A DNA stretch of 64,000 nt. Origin: Candidatus Poribacteria bacterium. Its GTDB lineage: Bacteria; Poribacteria; WGA-4E; WGA-3G. Both the position numbers and the translations under genes were made by a program. The notes beneath the pieces were generated by a model that was given only the letters and a program-made list of their open reading frames with translations, was not told where the DNA came from and made no database searches. Position 1 is the stretch's first letter. Every line of letters begins with the position of its first letter. The stretch covers positions 1 through 64,000 of the forward strand of contig JAAXHO010000213.1 in assembly GCA_012270795.1 (NCBI GenBank), given 5' to 3'. Shown piece by piece: positions 36,828-45,833 of this stretch.

Positions 36828-37362
36828 TCATATCCCATCATGTGGTTCTTCATCAGGATCCTGATAAAAGAAATCTCTGTATATTTCTTCTTCCCAAATA
36901 TCGTATACTTTTGGATTATCTTTAATCCATATCTTTACCTTTGACTTCGCGACCATCCAATAGAAGTCCCCTATATATATATATTTCATCATGGTTGGAA
37001 AACATAACATAGGGGTGATTTGCAGTACTTACCTCGGCAGAGGAATTTCCTGCTAAAGTAATTGGAGAATAATATGAAAATGCTTCATCATTTGTTGCAA
37101 GGACTTGACCTGGATCTTCAAATGGATGTATTTCAAGTGTAAAATAACATTCATACTCTAACTCGTACTCCCCATTGTTGATAATACTAACCTGATGAAA
37201 ACTATTAGCATTTTCAAGATCATGTCTGTATTCTGTCTGATTAAAAATCCGAACAGATACCCAAGGTAAATTACCAAACTCAGGGGAAGTAAAAGGAACC
37301 CAATCAGGTATTTCATAGTGTGATATTTCTCCTACCGTTGGATTACCATTTATTAGAATCAA
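36828..37362 (-). pseudogene. secreted hypothetical protein, frameshifted near a (TA)6 tract, start degraded
   Basis: The first part (from 37362) encodes ~140 residues of beta-rich protein (PDWVPFTSPEFGNLPWVSVRIF, ECYFTLEIHPFEDPGQ) that stops after GREVKGKDMD. An overlapping frame (to 36828) supplies a natural acidic C-terminus (KIWIKDNPKVYDIWEEEIYR). The frames meet between 36910 and 36984, where a (TA)6 dinucleotide run at 36972-36983 is the obvious slippage site. Upstream of TTG 37362 the frame continues as IRFFAILTLLILING, which looks like a signal peptide, but no ATG or GTG precedes it before a stop. Probably a decaying gene; no family recognised. Confidence 0.5.
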
Positions 37363-37616
37363 TAAAGTTAATATGGCAAAAAATCTTATTTTCGTCTTAT
37401 TCGTTACAAACTGTAGTATTTTGTATAACCTCTATTTTACATTAAACCCATAACGAGTACGAGTTAATAATGGTTGATTGTGGCTCGAAAGTTTATCGTT
37501 GATTGAAATTCACCTTTGAAGGTGAAAATATCATTATTTGTAAAGTGCTTGGGTAGAAAGTACTGCCCAAGCAGAATAAGTAGCAAAATTATTTTTCACT
37601 GCGATTTATGTAGTAA

Positions 37617-37880
37617 TAACTCAAGTTACTACATATAAGATTTTAAACATGTAAACACCGTTTTCAATAGAGCATAACTCATTTTAGCAAGATTTGGTAG
37701 CGCAATCTGTAAGTTTGTGTACTCACGGGCACAATCTGAATACAAATTAGTTTCTTAATTCGGTAATTTTGAAGCAAGACCCAGCGCGGTTAAGAAAACG
37801 CACCTACAGGTATTGGGAAAAATTAGAATTACCGAAATATTTACTTACAGATTGTGCTACATAGTTGGCAACTTAGGTTA
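37617..37880. repeat. TIR-type miniature element, family 1 (264 bp)
   Basis: The left end TAACTCAAGTTACTACATA is an imperfect inverted copy of the right end (GTTGGCAACTTAGGTTA). Inside, CACAATCTGTAAG near the left faces ACAGATTGTGCTACA near the right. It shares both ends with 58109-58257 but not the interior. It fills most of the 531 bp gap 37363-37893; the remainder holds a TTGAAGGTGAAAATATC-like AT-rich stretch and a hairpin CTTGGGTAGAAAGTACTGCCCAAG at 37549-37572. Confidence 0.6.
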
Positions 37881-37893
37881 ATATAGAATTCTA

Positions 37894-38733
37894 CTACCAA
37901 ACAGATTTTATTCTGCCCCAAGTTGATGTTAACTTATCCTTAGGGTCAACGGATGTGACATGTGTATTTGTGAGTACAACAAGCCCGACTTTATGCGGAT
38001 GTTTGTCATGAACAATAGCATGCGGATTCCAACCGCTCCAACCTGTTTGGCCAAGGGCGTTTTTATCACCATCATTGACACAGATGCCTAATCCGATTTC
38101 AAGGTTTTCGGTCAACGCGGTACTCTGACCGAAATTTGCAGGTGTAAATTTAAACTCATAGTAAGTTTTCTTGGCATCATCGTCTCGAACTATAGCAAAA
38201 TCGGCATTGGTGAAGCCAGGTAGACCGTGCGTTGATTCGTTATGCAGGATAAGGTCTCCATTATCCCTTAATGCGACATTATATAGAAAGAAAGTGGAAC
38301 CAGATTCTCTAATTCCGCTTGGAACAACTGAGAGTTGAACACCATCGCCATTCCATGCACCACCTTCGGCATGTTCATGCTCATCATCGGTAACATCAAC
38401 AGCGAGATAGACTGCGTCGGCATCCCACACAATCATGAAACATGTTGTATGGTCTTCGGGTCCGTCCCAGGTGCCTCCTAAATCTTCTCAAACTTTAACG
38501 ACACCGTCTCTGCCTTCAAATTCCACACCACAAAAAGTAGTTCCATCGGTACCGGTTACAGAATCTAAGACACCTTCCCAATCGTCAAGATTTCCATCTA
38601 TTTCAATTTCAACACCTGTTGGTGCCTCGTAGACATCATGTGTTGGGCTGCGCCACTGGGCATCAACATTATTGATTGTTAACAAAGAGAGAGTCGCAAA
38701 GAGTGCAATTATGATCACAACAAATTTTTTCAT
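37894..38733 (-). pseudogene. secreted CBM9/DOMON-like protein with in-frame TGA and C-terminal TWG tail
   Basis: One continuous frame interrupted by TGA at 38488-38490. A signal peptide (residues 1-25, ending NNVDA) precedes a CBM9/DOMON-like beta-sandwich: IEIDGNLDDWEGVLDSVTG, CFMIVWDADAVYLAVDVTDDEH and GDGVQLSV are the typical strands of sugar- or heme-binding members. At the stop, the downstream paralogue has a Cys-free VFREWDD segment with Arg, so a CGA to TGA change is likely. The C-terminus KLTSTWGRIKSVW matches the TWG tail of the 114-776 protein. AGGAGA precedes ATG 38733. It would bind polysaccharide at the surface if readthrough occurs or the stop is an error. Confidence 0.8.
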
Positions 38734-38767
38734 AAAAAATCTCCTATAGTGTTTGATGTTTGTTTTT

Positions 38768-38903
38768 TGGGCAGAGAAGTCCTGCCCAATCAGAATAAGT
38801 AGCGAATTTATTCGCTACGGTTAGTAGGGTAATGTCAACCTACTAATACCCAATTAACGTGATCTGTCTTGCTAAGTGTGCGGTTAGGAAACCGCACCTA
38901 CCG
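38768..38903. repeat. row of small hairpins between the two CBM9-like genes
   Basis: Four consecutive stem-loops can be read: GGGCAG with CTGCCC, GTAGCGAATTTATTCGCTAC, TTAGTAGG with CCTACTAA, and GTGCGGTTAGGAAACCGCAC. The first resembles 37549-37572 and the last resembles 37788-37806 in the next intergenic space, so the unit was duplicated together with the gene. Confidence 0.5.
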
Positions 38904-38942
38904 CCGAAAAAAGATGAATCCCGTTAATTTAGTATAAGACTG

Positions 38943-38981
38943 TTAGTGTGTAGATTTCAGTCTACCCCATGTTGTTGTTAG
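38943..38981 (-). other. out-of-frame TWG tail directly after the 38978 stop
   Basis: Minus strand codons from 38981 read LTTTWGRLKSTH then TAA at 38943-38945. This is the KLTxTWGRxKS tail of the neighbouring paralogue, in a different frame from the gene ending at 38978. One extra A in the run GCAAAAACAAA (38983-38993) would fuse them as A-K-N-K-L-T-T-T-W-G. Confidence 0.75.
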
Positions 38982-39784
38982 TTTGTTTTTGCTTCTACGG
39001 CGAGTTCGCTTTCTGATAGCCTGACAAGTCCAGTATGTTCACTCTGTTTTAGACCGTTGACGATACAATCGGTATACCATCCACTCCACCCTTTTTGCCC
39101 GGGAGTATCGCTATCCCCATCATTGACACAGATAGCCAGACCGAATTCAAAACCTTCTTCAAACTTGTCACCTTTGTTAATTTCATCAGCAGTAAATATG
39201 TATTCGTAATAAGTTTTCTTTTCATTTTCATTTCGGACTATGGCAACATTATCACCGTCTACAAGTCCTGTGCCGCCTGCTGCTTCATTATGAATAATGA
39301 GGTTTTTTCCCTGGTTATCTAAGGCAGCATTATAGAGTAATAAGGTTAACCCACCATCGCGCTCACCGGTCATTTCAAAACCGAGTTGGCAACTGTCACC
39401 ATTCCAAGCTCCACCGCCATTCTGATGTTCATCATCTGTTACACTGAGTGCGAGATATATTGCGTCAGGTTCCCAGACAATTGCGAAACAAGTTTTGTGG
39501 TCATCAGGTCCACTCCATTTTCCATCATCCCATTCACGAAAAACATAGATTTCATTGTCGTTTCCTGCAAATTCCACTTCACAAAAAATCTCACCATTTG
39601 TACCAGTAACGGATTCAATGACACCTTTCCAGCCTTCATCGTCATCGAGTTCACCATCAATTGTGATGTCTGCAGGTTTTTTGAGTGCGTTGTAAACGTC
39701 GTGCGTATCACTACGCCACTGTGCGTGTGCTGTAATGCTTGTAATCAAAAACAATAATGTAATTACAATCAAGAACTTTCTCAT
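38978..39784 (-). CDS. secreted CBM9/DOMON-like protein, probably frameshifted in its last residues
   Basis: A 268-residue predicted secreted protein: signal peptide (residues 1-21, ending TAHAQ), then WRSDTHDVYNA and a CBM9/DOMON-like domain (ITIDGELDDDEGWKGVIESVTG, CFAIVWEPDAIYLALSVTDDEH, WNGDSCQLGFEM, TYYEYIFTADEINK) that would bind sugars or glycans outside the cell. AAGGAGA precedes ATG 39784. It is a paralogue of the broken gene just downstream on the same strand. The frame ends ELAVEAKTN, lacking the tail of its paralogues, but that tail follows immediately in another frame (38943-38981). The real gene is probably 38943-39784. Confidence 0.85.
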   Translation of the reverse strand: MRKFLIVITLLFLITSITAHAQWRSDTHDVYNALKKPADITIDGELDDDEGWKGVIESVTGTNGEIFCEVEFAGNDNEIYVFREWDDGKWSGPDDHKTCFAIVWEPDAIYLALSVTDDEHQNGGGAWNGDSCQLGFEMTGERDGGLTLLLYNAALDNQGKNLIIHNEAAGGTGLVDGDNVAIVRNENEKKTYYEYIFTADEINKGDKFEEGFEFGLAICVNDGDSDTPGQKGWSGWYTDCIVNGLKQSEHTGLVRLSESELAVEAKTN

Positions 39785-39861
39785 TATTTATATCTCCTTA
39801 GTTTATACTTCAATGTATATCTCAGATTGCATGAGCCATTGGCATTATGCAATATTAATAT

Positions 39862-40161
39862 TATACCATTTCTAATAAATTATATTCCATTAGAAAGACT
39901 TCTTTCAGGGTTATTTAGTTTTAAAAATTTTCCGTTTATTTGTGTTACCAATAGTTTATATCGTAGGTCCAAATCAAGAAATCAACGGTATGAATGCCAT
40001 TTAGGCATTCCCCGGGTAGAGCGTATGCGACACCCGACCTACAGATGGTTATATTGAAATGTGAAAAATATGCCCAAAAATCCTAAAACTAAATAACCCT
40101 GGACTTCTTTCCCCTCGCTTGCGGGGGGATAAAGGGGGGTTCTTAAATAGAAATGGTATTA
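39862..40161. repeat. TIR-type element, family 2 (300 bp)
   Basis: The left end TATACCATTTCTAATAAATTA faces the right end AAATAGAAATGGTATTA. Inside are a degenerate CGTAGGTC/GACCTAC palindrome with GGCATTCCCCGGGTAGAG (39962-40043) and a CCCCTCGCTTGCGGGG hairpin near the right end, the latter shared with 19500-19572. The end sequence matches that of 59165-59666. Confidence 0.65.
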
Positions 40162-40213
40162 CTATAGTTTTATATTTTAACATGTTTGTTGATAAACGGC
40201 AACAAAATAAAAA

Positions 40214-41749
40214 TTAACGATCTTCAATTGTTTGGTCTACCTTATCACCACCCACGCAGAGAATATAACTTAGGCTTGAACCGATGTATAGTTTTTCATT
40301 TGCAATGGTAGGTGAAGAGATGAATTTCAATCCTGCTTTAATAGTCCTTGCATTATATTCCCACAATACATCTCCATTTGCAATATTTAGGGAATAGATC
40401 ATACCATCTTCTGTGGCAACATACATTGCATCTTTTGTTACAGCAGGTGATGAAAGGACAGGACTACCCAGATCTTTTTCCCTGTGTATATCTCCATTTG
40501 TAGCTTTGAGGGTATATACGTGTCCGTCACGAGAACCAAATGTTACATAATCATCGTGAACGACAATTGCAGTGAGAACTCCGTCACCTGCCTTATGTTC
40601 CCAAGCGATATCACCGTTTTCTATATTAAAGGCGACAACTTTACCTTTAGGATTTGGACCGCTTTCTGCAAAATTGCCTGTGCTAAGTCCAAAATAGACT
40701 AAGTTCTGATGTGAGCTTGGATTTCCCCAGACGGAGTATGGCATGGATTTTGACCAGATTTCCTTACCGTTATCTGCATCTACGGCATAGACTTTGTAAT
40801 CCCCGTAGCCGGTGCCGAAGAAAACTTTACCATCCTTTACCAGTGGAGACATATCTGCGTGTACAGCGGGGAAGTGCCAAATTTCTTCACCAGCGAGCGC
40901 ATCAATACAGTAGATACCATCTGCACCTGCTGTGAAGTATAGACGACCTTTCGTGATGAATGGGGTTGACTCCACATGACTTGCAGTTGTGAAACTCCAG
41001 ATTGGGTCGCCTGTTTGTGCATCAAGGCATCGGAGTTGACAACCGCTATCTTCATGAAAACCTTCACCGATGTAGACTCTACCAGCAACAACTGCGGGGG
41101 ATGACGCGATAGGAATGTCTGACTCATGTTGCCAGACAATTTCTTTTGTATCAGTGTCTATACAGTATGTTACCCCGCTGGCAGAAAAAAATCCGCCAAG
41201 TGCAGTACCGATATATAGACGATTGCCGACGACTGCGGGTGATGAAAAGAATTGAACCATTTTTCTATTTTTAGGACTGAATGGCCAGGATAGAGTTCCG
41301 TTTTCTGGACCTGGTAATCCATCAACATTGCCAGTACGATTCGCATCGCCTCTAAACGTATACCATGAACTACCCGCTCTCATTTTGCTTTCTTTTTGCT
41401 GTTGCGTACCTATATCTACAGTGGGTTTACTATGATCAATTCCCCTTTCAACTAATTGGAAAGTAAACACTGCAAGTCCAACTAACACAACGAGACTAAC
41501 AACTGAAAGAATAGTCCTGCGGACAGTAAAGAAATCCCGGACTTTGTAAAAGACCATCTTGGTTGAGTCACGGGCGAATACAAGTGATGTGACTATTGCA
41601 ACACCGACAAATGCGAGTATCTGTGGAATGATACTCAGCAGTGCGGTCAAAGGACCAATCAGCTGCGGTATAACAGCATTTGCTGGTGATGCAAAACAGA
41701 CAGGAACTGATAAAAGACTTAGCGTTAGTAACCATAAGGTTTTTTGCAT
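40214..41749 (-). CDS. membrane-anchored PQQ-type beta-propeller (BamB/quinoprotein-like repeats)
   Basis: A 511-residue protein. A signal-like N-terminus and hydrophobic segments (residues ~5-20, 35-57 and 80-102) anchor it in the inner membrane. From ~120 on there are at least seven PQQ-propeller repeats, each with a W-type motif of the form D-A-x-x-G-x-x-x-W (TDTKEIVWQ, DAQTGDPIWSF, DALAGEEIWHF, DADNGKEIWSK, NIENGDIAWEH, NIANGDVLWEY). There are no obvious PQQ-dehydrogenase active-site residues, so a scaffold or sensor role in the periplasm is likelier than catalysis. GGAG precedes ATG 41749. It lies 26 bp downstream of the secreted GATase-like gene, probably in one transcript. Confidence 0.82.
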   Translation of the reverse strand: MQKTLWLLTLSLLSVPVCFASPANAVIPQLIGPLTALLSIIPQILAFVGVAIVTSLVFARDSTKMVFYKVRDFFTVRRTILSVVSLVVLVGLAVFTFQLVERGIDHSKPTVDIGTQQQKESKMRAGSSWYTFRGDANRTGNVDGLPGPENGTLSWPFSPKNRKMVQFFSSPAVVGNRLYIGTALGGFFSASGVTYCIDTDTKEIVWQHESDIPIASSPAVVAGRVYIGEGFHEDSGCQLRCLDAQTGDPIWSFTTASHVESTPFITKGRLYFTAGADGIYCIDALAGEEIWHFPAVHADMSPLVKDGKVFFGTGYGDYKVYAVDADNGKEIWSKSMPYSVWGNPSSHQNLVYFGLSTGNFAESGPNPKGKVVAFNIENGDIAWEHKAGDGVLTAIVVHDDYVTFGSRDGHVYTLKATNGDIHREKDLGSPVLSSPAVTKDAMYVATEDGMIYSLNIANGDVLWEYNARTIKAGLKFISSPTIANEKLYIGSSLSYILCVGGDKVDQTIEDR

Positions 41750-41775
41750 AGGATTTCAACTCCGATTAGGACGCA

Positions 41776-42945
41776 TCAATTCAGAGAAGCAACAGCATAA
41801 CGCGTAAGATTCTCTATCAATGGTCGGTTTTTTGAAGTATTTGATTTATTGTCGTTACGCATGTTTGTGATGAGATACATACCTTTACCGTATTTTAATT
41901 TTGCTACGACGATTTCTTTGCCGTTATTGGTAGTTGCGAGTACTTCAAATTTGTCGTTCCACCCACTCCAAGAATCATCAAGTGAAAGTTGCCCAGAACG
42001 GATGCGATGTGGTGATTTGAAAAGATTACCTGCTTTTGCTGTGGGTTGGAAATCGTTTCTAACATCACTTTCAACACCTTTCAAAGGTTCTGTTAACCAC
42101 CCACTCCCACAAGGTCGGTCGTCATCGCTGTCTTGGCCAGAGACAATTACAATGCCACCACCTTTAACAAAATCTCTAATCTGTTTTTCCTGATTTTTAT
42201 TGAGGTGGTACCTACCATCATCAATTACTCGATATCCAAGCCATAATATATCATTTTTTTTAAGTTCTGACAAATCGCGTTCGGTTGACTGTTCACATGC
42301 AAGCCAACGATCTTCTACTCTTTTGATACCGGAAATCACAGAATGTTCTTCATGATAATTTCTTCTGTTCAATAGAAACAGTCGGATAATACCATCTTTT
42401 AGCAAGGTCCGTAGTTCTTTCTGAAGTTCGGGTGTAGAATCTCTGCGTGAAACCTTGTATTGATTTAGTTTTACTTCGGTATGTGTGAAACTCCATCTAA
42501 CCCATCCTCTCTTCTCGTCTTTGGCAACCTGGAGTTGGAACCATGTGCCTCTTGTATGTGCAAGGCTATCAATTCGATCGCCTTTTTTCAAGTATAAGAC
42601 AATTATTGGTTCACCTTTTTTGAGCAATTTGTCTATCTCTTTCCTATGATCTTTTTCACCTTTAAACACGTCATAGCGGATTTTGATTACATTAAATTCG
42701 CTTTTGCCTTTGATGTTTTCCTCAATTTTGAAATCAGCGGTTTTTCGTTTGGTATTAACGTCTGAGATTATCGCAAAGACGATGTTAGTGCTCTCACTGG
42801 CAAGTTCAGGAACCGTATAAGGTCTTGAGATGTAGGCATTTGAGTTTAATTGCGTCAAAGTAAAAAGACAAACAGTAAAAATTACCAATAAGTTTACATG
42901 TTTCCGTTGTGATTTATATTGATATGACAAATTTTGGTTCTTCAC
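41776..42945 (-). CDS. secreted protein with C-terminal class I GATase-like domain
   Basis: A 389-residue protein whose GTG start (42945) directly follows AGGAGG. Residues ~15-37 form a signal peptide (LLVIFTVCLFTLTQLNSNA). The N-terminal half (TNIVFAIISDVNTKRKTADFKIEE, GEPIIVLYLKKG) looks like a small beta-barrel. The C-terminal half has KNDILWLGYRVIDDG, IRDFVKGGGIVIVSGQDSDDD and YGKGMYLITNMRNDN, the fold pattern of ThuA/GATase-like domains, without a clear nucleophile Cys. It probably binds rather than hydrolyses. Same strand and spacing as the propeller gene downstream. Function unknown. Confidence 0.72.
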   Translation of the reverse strand: MKNQNLSYQYKSQRKHVNLLVIFTVCLFTLTQLNSNAYISRPYTVPELASESTNIVFAIISDVNTKRKTADFKIEENIKGKSEFNVIKIRYDVFKGEKDHRKEIDKLLKKGEPIIVLYLKKGDRIDSLAHTRGTWFQLQVAKDEKRGWVRWSFTHTEVKLNQYKVSRRDSTPELQKELRTLLKDGIIRLFLLNRRNYHEEHSVISGIKRVEDRWLACEQSTERDLSELKKNDILWLGYRVIDDGRYHLNKNQEKQIRDFVKGGGIVIVSGQDSDDDRPCGSGWLTEPLKGVESDVRNDFQPTAKAGNLFKSPHRIRSGQLSLDDSWSGWNDKFEVLATTNNGKEIVVAKLKYGKGMYLITNMRNDNKSNTSKNRPLIENLTRYAVASLN

Positions 42946-43020
42946 TAAAATCCTCCTATATTAATCTAATACCATTTCTACTTTAATTATAGTAAAGTAT
43001 TATAATTACTTGGACATTTC

Positions 43021-43391
43021 TGTAGCACAACCTGTATGAAGATTAACTTATTCTATCAGTAATATTTGCATTTGTAAGATTTTAAGAATTTTTGTGTAGT
43101 ATATCTACTTTTTGTCTGAACCAGGATTTACAGGATTACCAGATTTTCAAGATTGGAGTTTGATGCATTAGATTGCCATTCAAAAATTTGCGTAAATGCT
43201 TATCAAAACACATTGATGTGGCAATCCTGGAAATCTGTAAATCCTGAAAATCCTGGTTCAGACAACAGAGAACATAACAACTCAGAATAGGTTCAAATCA
43301 TTCAAATTAGTCTATATGGATAAGATTAAAATTACCGAATTAATTAGTTAATCTTCATGAAGTTTGTGCTACAAAGTAGCAATTTAGGTTA
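43021..43391. repeat. nested inverted-repeat element (about 370 bp)
   Basis: Outer arms: TGTAGCACAACCTGTATGAA with GATTAACT faces AGTTAATCTTCATGAAGTTT with GTGCTACA. Inner arms: CTGAACCAGGATTTACAGG with ATTACCAGATTTTC faces GAAATCTGTAAATCCTGAAA with ATCCTGGTTCAG. The right flank carries a family 1 end (GCAATTTAGGTTA). It fills the gap 42946-43424, which has no gene; a lone family 2 end (TAATACCATTTCTA) lies at 42967. Confidence 0.65.
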
Positions 43392-43424
43392 ATGGTGTAA
43401 AAACAAAATACGGACAATGTCGGC

Positions 43425-43746
43425 CTATTTGAGTTTAACTGCGGTGCCGGTGGCTGTGCCCATCAACATGCCATTGTTTGCACCGAGTACTTGATAGTCA
43501 ATATCAATTCCTACGACTGCATCTGCACCTTTCCGTTGTGCGATTTCTTGCATTTCCATTATAGCGGTCTCCCGCGCATCTTCAAGTTTGCTCTCGTAGG
43601 TTTTTGATCTGCCACCAATCATAGTCAGTAATACCAGCCATAAAATCACGAAAGATATTTGCTCCCATGATCGCCTCGCCAGTAACTAAACCGAGGTATT
43701 GCCCTATATCTCTACCTTCAACTGAGTTTGTTGTTGTCGTTATCAT
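43425..43746 (-). pseudogene. ybjQ: YbjQ/UPF0145 family protein, frameshifted
   Basis: The N-terminal part ([21 protein letters not shown] then [16 protein letters not shown]) and the C-terminal part ([37 protein letters not shown]) are the two halves of a ~107-residue YbjQ (UPF0145) protein, a pentameric heavy-metal-binding-like fold of unknown role. They lie in different frames, joined by one extra base around 43620-43630, before IGGRS. The ATG overlaps the stop of the upstream aldolase-like gene by one base (TAATG), showing that it was the last gene of that operon. Confidence 0.85.
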
Positions 43747-44855
43747 TATTGTGAACTCCCTCTTGCGGTTATGTACCACACAGATTCGACGCTATCGTCG
43801 CGTATCCCGTAGTACTTATCATAAAGATTAACAGTTGTGCAACAGTGTGTAGGTAAAATCTCCAGTTTATCTCCCGGTTTCAATGGAATATCTCCGTTAG
43901 ATATCTGCATTTTACCATGTTCTTCGGATAGTCCTACCATTTCAAGTTCTGGATAATCAATCGGTTGTGGAATTCCGAACTCCTTCGTAAGGACTTTCAT
44001 TCCCGTATCAACTATGATACGATCTTGTGTTGGCCGGCTGACGACAGTTGATAGGACTGTCAAAGCGCAATCAAATTTATCTCCGACTCCTTGCACACCG
44101 CGATAGGTAGCATCCATAAAGACATAAGAACCAGCCTGTATTTCTGTTATTTCGGGTATACTACCAGTTATGTCAAAAGTTCCAGTTCCGCCACCGCTCA
44201 GAATTGAAATTTCAATACCATTATTCATGATATGATCAGCTGTGCTAAATAAACTTAACAATGCAAGTCGTGTATTATTCTCTCTATAATACTTGCCATT
44301 CTGTGTGATGAGATGCCCCTCATAACCCATCAGTCCCTCAAACTTAAGATTTGGACTTTTGGTAACCTGTTGTGCTAAAGCCAGAGCAGGTTCTCTAGGT
44401 TCAACACCGCAACGATTCATGCCGATATTAATTTCAACTAAGATCCTTATTATTACATCTTTGGCGGATGCTGCTTCAGCTAAGTCCTGTATATTTTGAG
44501 CGTCGTCAACTGCTACCATTATGTCAGAATGTTTCGCGAGATTAACAAGGCGCGAGATTTTTTGTGTGCCAACAATTTGGTTTGCGATTAGTACATCACG
44601 GATACCTGCATGAATGACCGCTTCCGCTTCTCCCAATTTTGCACAAGTTACACCGATTGCTCCAGCTGCTATCTGTTTATGTGCGATTATCGGTGTTTTA
44701 TGTGTTTTGACATGAGGTCTTAGATTGGCATTTACTGTTGCAAAATAATCCGCCATCTTCTGGATGTTCGCTTCCATTTTATCCAGATCGATTAACAGTG
44801 CGGGTGTATCTAATTCGGTCTTATGTCTACCGATATAATGATCGGTGGCGTGCAT
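43746..44855 (-). CDS. D-threonine aldolase / D-serine dehydratase-like PLP enzyme
   Basis: A ~369-residue alanine-racemase-fold enzyme. The PLP lysine lies in RPHVKTHK (K50), the phosphate-binding region is [10 protein letters not shown], and [12 protein letters not shown] near the C-terminus supplies the His-Cys metal site of D-threonine-aldolase/DSD1-type enzymes. It would cleave or dehydrate a D-beta-hydroxy-amino acid using PLP and a divalent metal. ATG 44855 with AGAGGTG upstream is preferred over GTG 44864. Twelve bp separate it from the FAH-family gene upstream. Exact substrate uncertain. Confidence 0.88.
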   Translation of the reverse strand: MHATDHYIGRHKTELDTPALLIDLDKMEANIQKMADYFATVNANLRPHVKTHKTPIIAHKQIAAGAIGVTCAKLGEAEAVIHAGIRDVLIANQIVGTQKISRLVNLAKHSDIMVAVDDAQNIQDLAEAASAKDVIIRILVEINIGMNRCGVEPREPALALAQQVTKSPNLKFEGLMGYEGHLITQNGKYYRENNTRLALLSLFSTADHIMNNGIEISILSGGGTGTFDITGSIPEITEIQAGSYVFMDATYRGVQGVGDKFDCALTVLSTVVSRPTQDRIIVDTGMKVLTKEFGIPQPIDYPELEMVGLSEEHGKMQISNGDIPLKPGDKLEILPTHCCTTVNLYDKYYGIRDDSVESVWYITARGSSQ

Positions 44856-44867
44856 ATCTAACACCTC

Positions 44868-45821
44868 TTACAGTTGTTGCACCGGATTCGAAAGTGTACC
44901 GAACCCATCAATTACTATCTTGACGACATCGTTTGGTGCAAGTGGTAAATCATTCGGGACAATAATGCCAGTGCCTGTGGAAACAACAGTCCCGAATGGG
45001 ATTGGATTATCACGCATCAAGAACTCCGTAAGTTGTTCGAACTTCCAATTTATTTGTGATGTGTTGACTTCACCTGAATAGACTTCCTTTTTATCGCGAA
45101 GGATCGTGCATTTCATCTCAAGATTGTACGGATCATCAACTTCAGTGGTCGTAAGAAACATCGGCCCGAGTGCACAACACCCGTAAAAAACCTTTGATTG
45201 AGGTAGGTATAATGGATTATCGCGCTCAATATCCCAAGCGGACACATCATTGCATAACGTATAACCCAGTATCTCACCTTCGGCGTTGAGAATATAAGCG
45301 AGTTCCGGTTCTGCTGCTGTTAGCATGGAGTCGCTGCGGATCCCGATAAAGCCGTTCGGACCGACTGTACGGGATGGCGTTGCTTTGAAGAAAATCTCTG
45401 GTCTGTCTGCCTGATATACGCGACTATATATATCTTGTTCTGAATCGTCATCGCGCATGTCCGCACTCCGTTTGTAAGTAACGCCACATCCCCACACCTC
45501 TGGTGCATCAATTGGAGCAAGTAGGTGCGGTATATTTTTATCTGGATGAACATCCAATTTTTCTAAAGATAATCCGTAGTCTTCCTGAATTTCTGGTTCG
45601 CTATAGTGAAATTTTGTAAGCCGCATCGGTGGCGGTGCAGAAACCTTTTCTTGTATATCAGCAAGAAGCACCCCGAGCGATATCCGTTCTTCGTGCGCAA
45701 GTTTTAGTACATCTAAAACACTCGGTGACTCGTCACTTGTTACATCAATTATTTGGTATTCACGCGTGACAACCCCTACTCGCTTACCTAAATTAGGTAA
45801 ATGAAATTGGATCAGTTTCAT
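44868..45821 (-). CDS. fumarylacetoacetate hydrolase family protein
   Basis: A 317-residue FAH-superfamily enzyme. Metal-binding residues are in EPELAYILNAEGEILGYTLCNDVSA, followed by SKVFYGCCALGPMF and STGTGIIVPND. The FAH superfamily includes C-C hydrolases and 2-keto-3-deoxy-sugar-acid dehydratases. The layout, with an N-terminal domain of ~100 residues and the WGCGVTYKRSADMR segment, is nearer the 2-keto-3-deoxyarabinonate dehydratase-like group. That would agree with sugar-acid catabolism but is not certain. GGAG precedes ATG 45821. Part of the operon cysC, this gene, aldolase-like, ybjQ, with 12 bp gaps. Confidence 0.87.
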   Translation of the reverse strand: MKLIQFHLPNLGKRVGVVTREYQIIDVTSDESPSVLDVLKLAHEERISLGVLLADIQEKVSAPPPMRLTKFHYSEPEIQEDYGLSLEKLDVHPDKNIPHLLAPIDAPEVWGCGVTYKRSADMRDDDSEQDIYSRVYQADRPEIFFKATPSRTVGPNGFIGIRSDSMLTAAEPELAYILNAEGEILGYTLCNDVSAWDIERDNPLYLPQSKVFYGCCALGPMFLTTTEVDDPYNLEMKCTILRDKKEVYSGEVNTSQINWKFEQLTEFLMRDNPIPFGTVVSTGTGIIVPNDLPLAPNDVVKIVIDGFGTLSNPVQQL

Positions 45822-45833
45822 AGTTCTCCAACA

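Noticed and set aside
36653..36853. A 66-codon minus-strand frame
   Set aside because: It is mostly the translation of a nested palindromic element.
39386..39757. A 123-codon plus-strand frame, Cys-rich
   Set aside because: It is fully antisense to the CBM9-like gene, which has a signal peptide, ribosome site and a paralogue.
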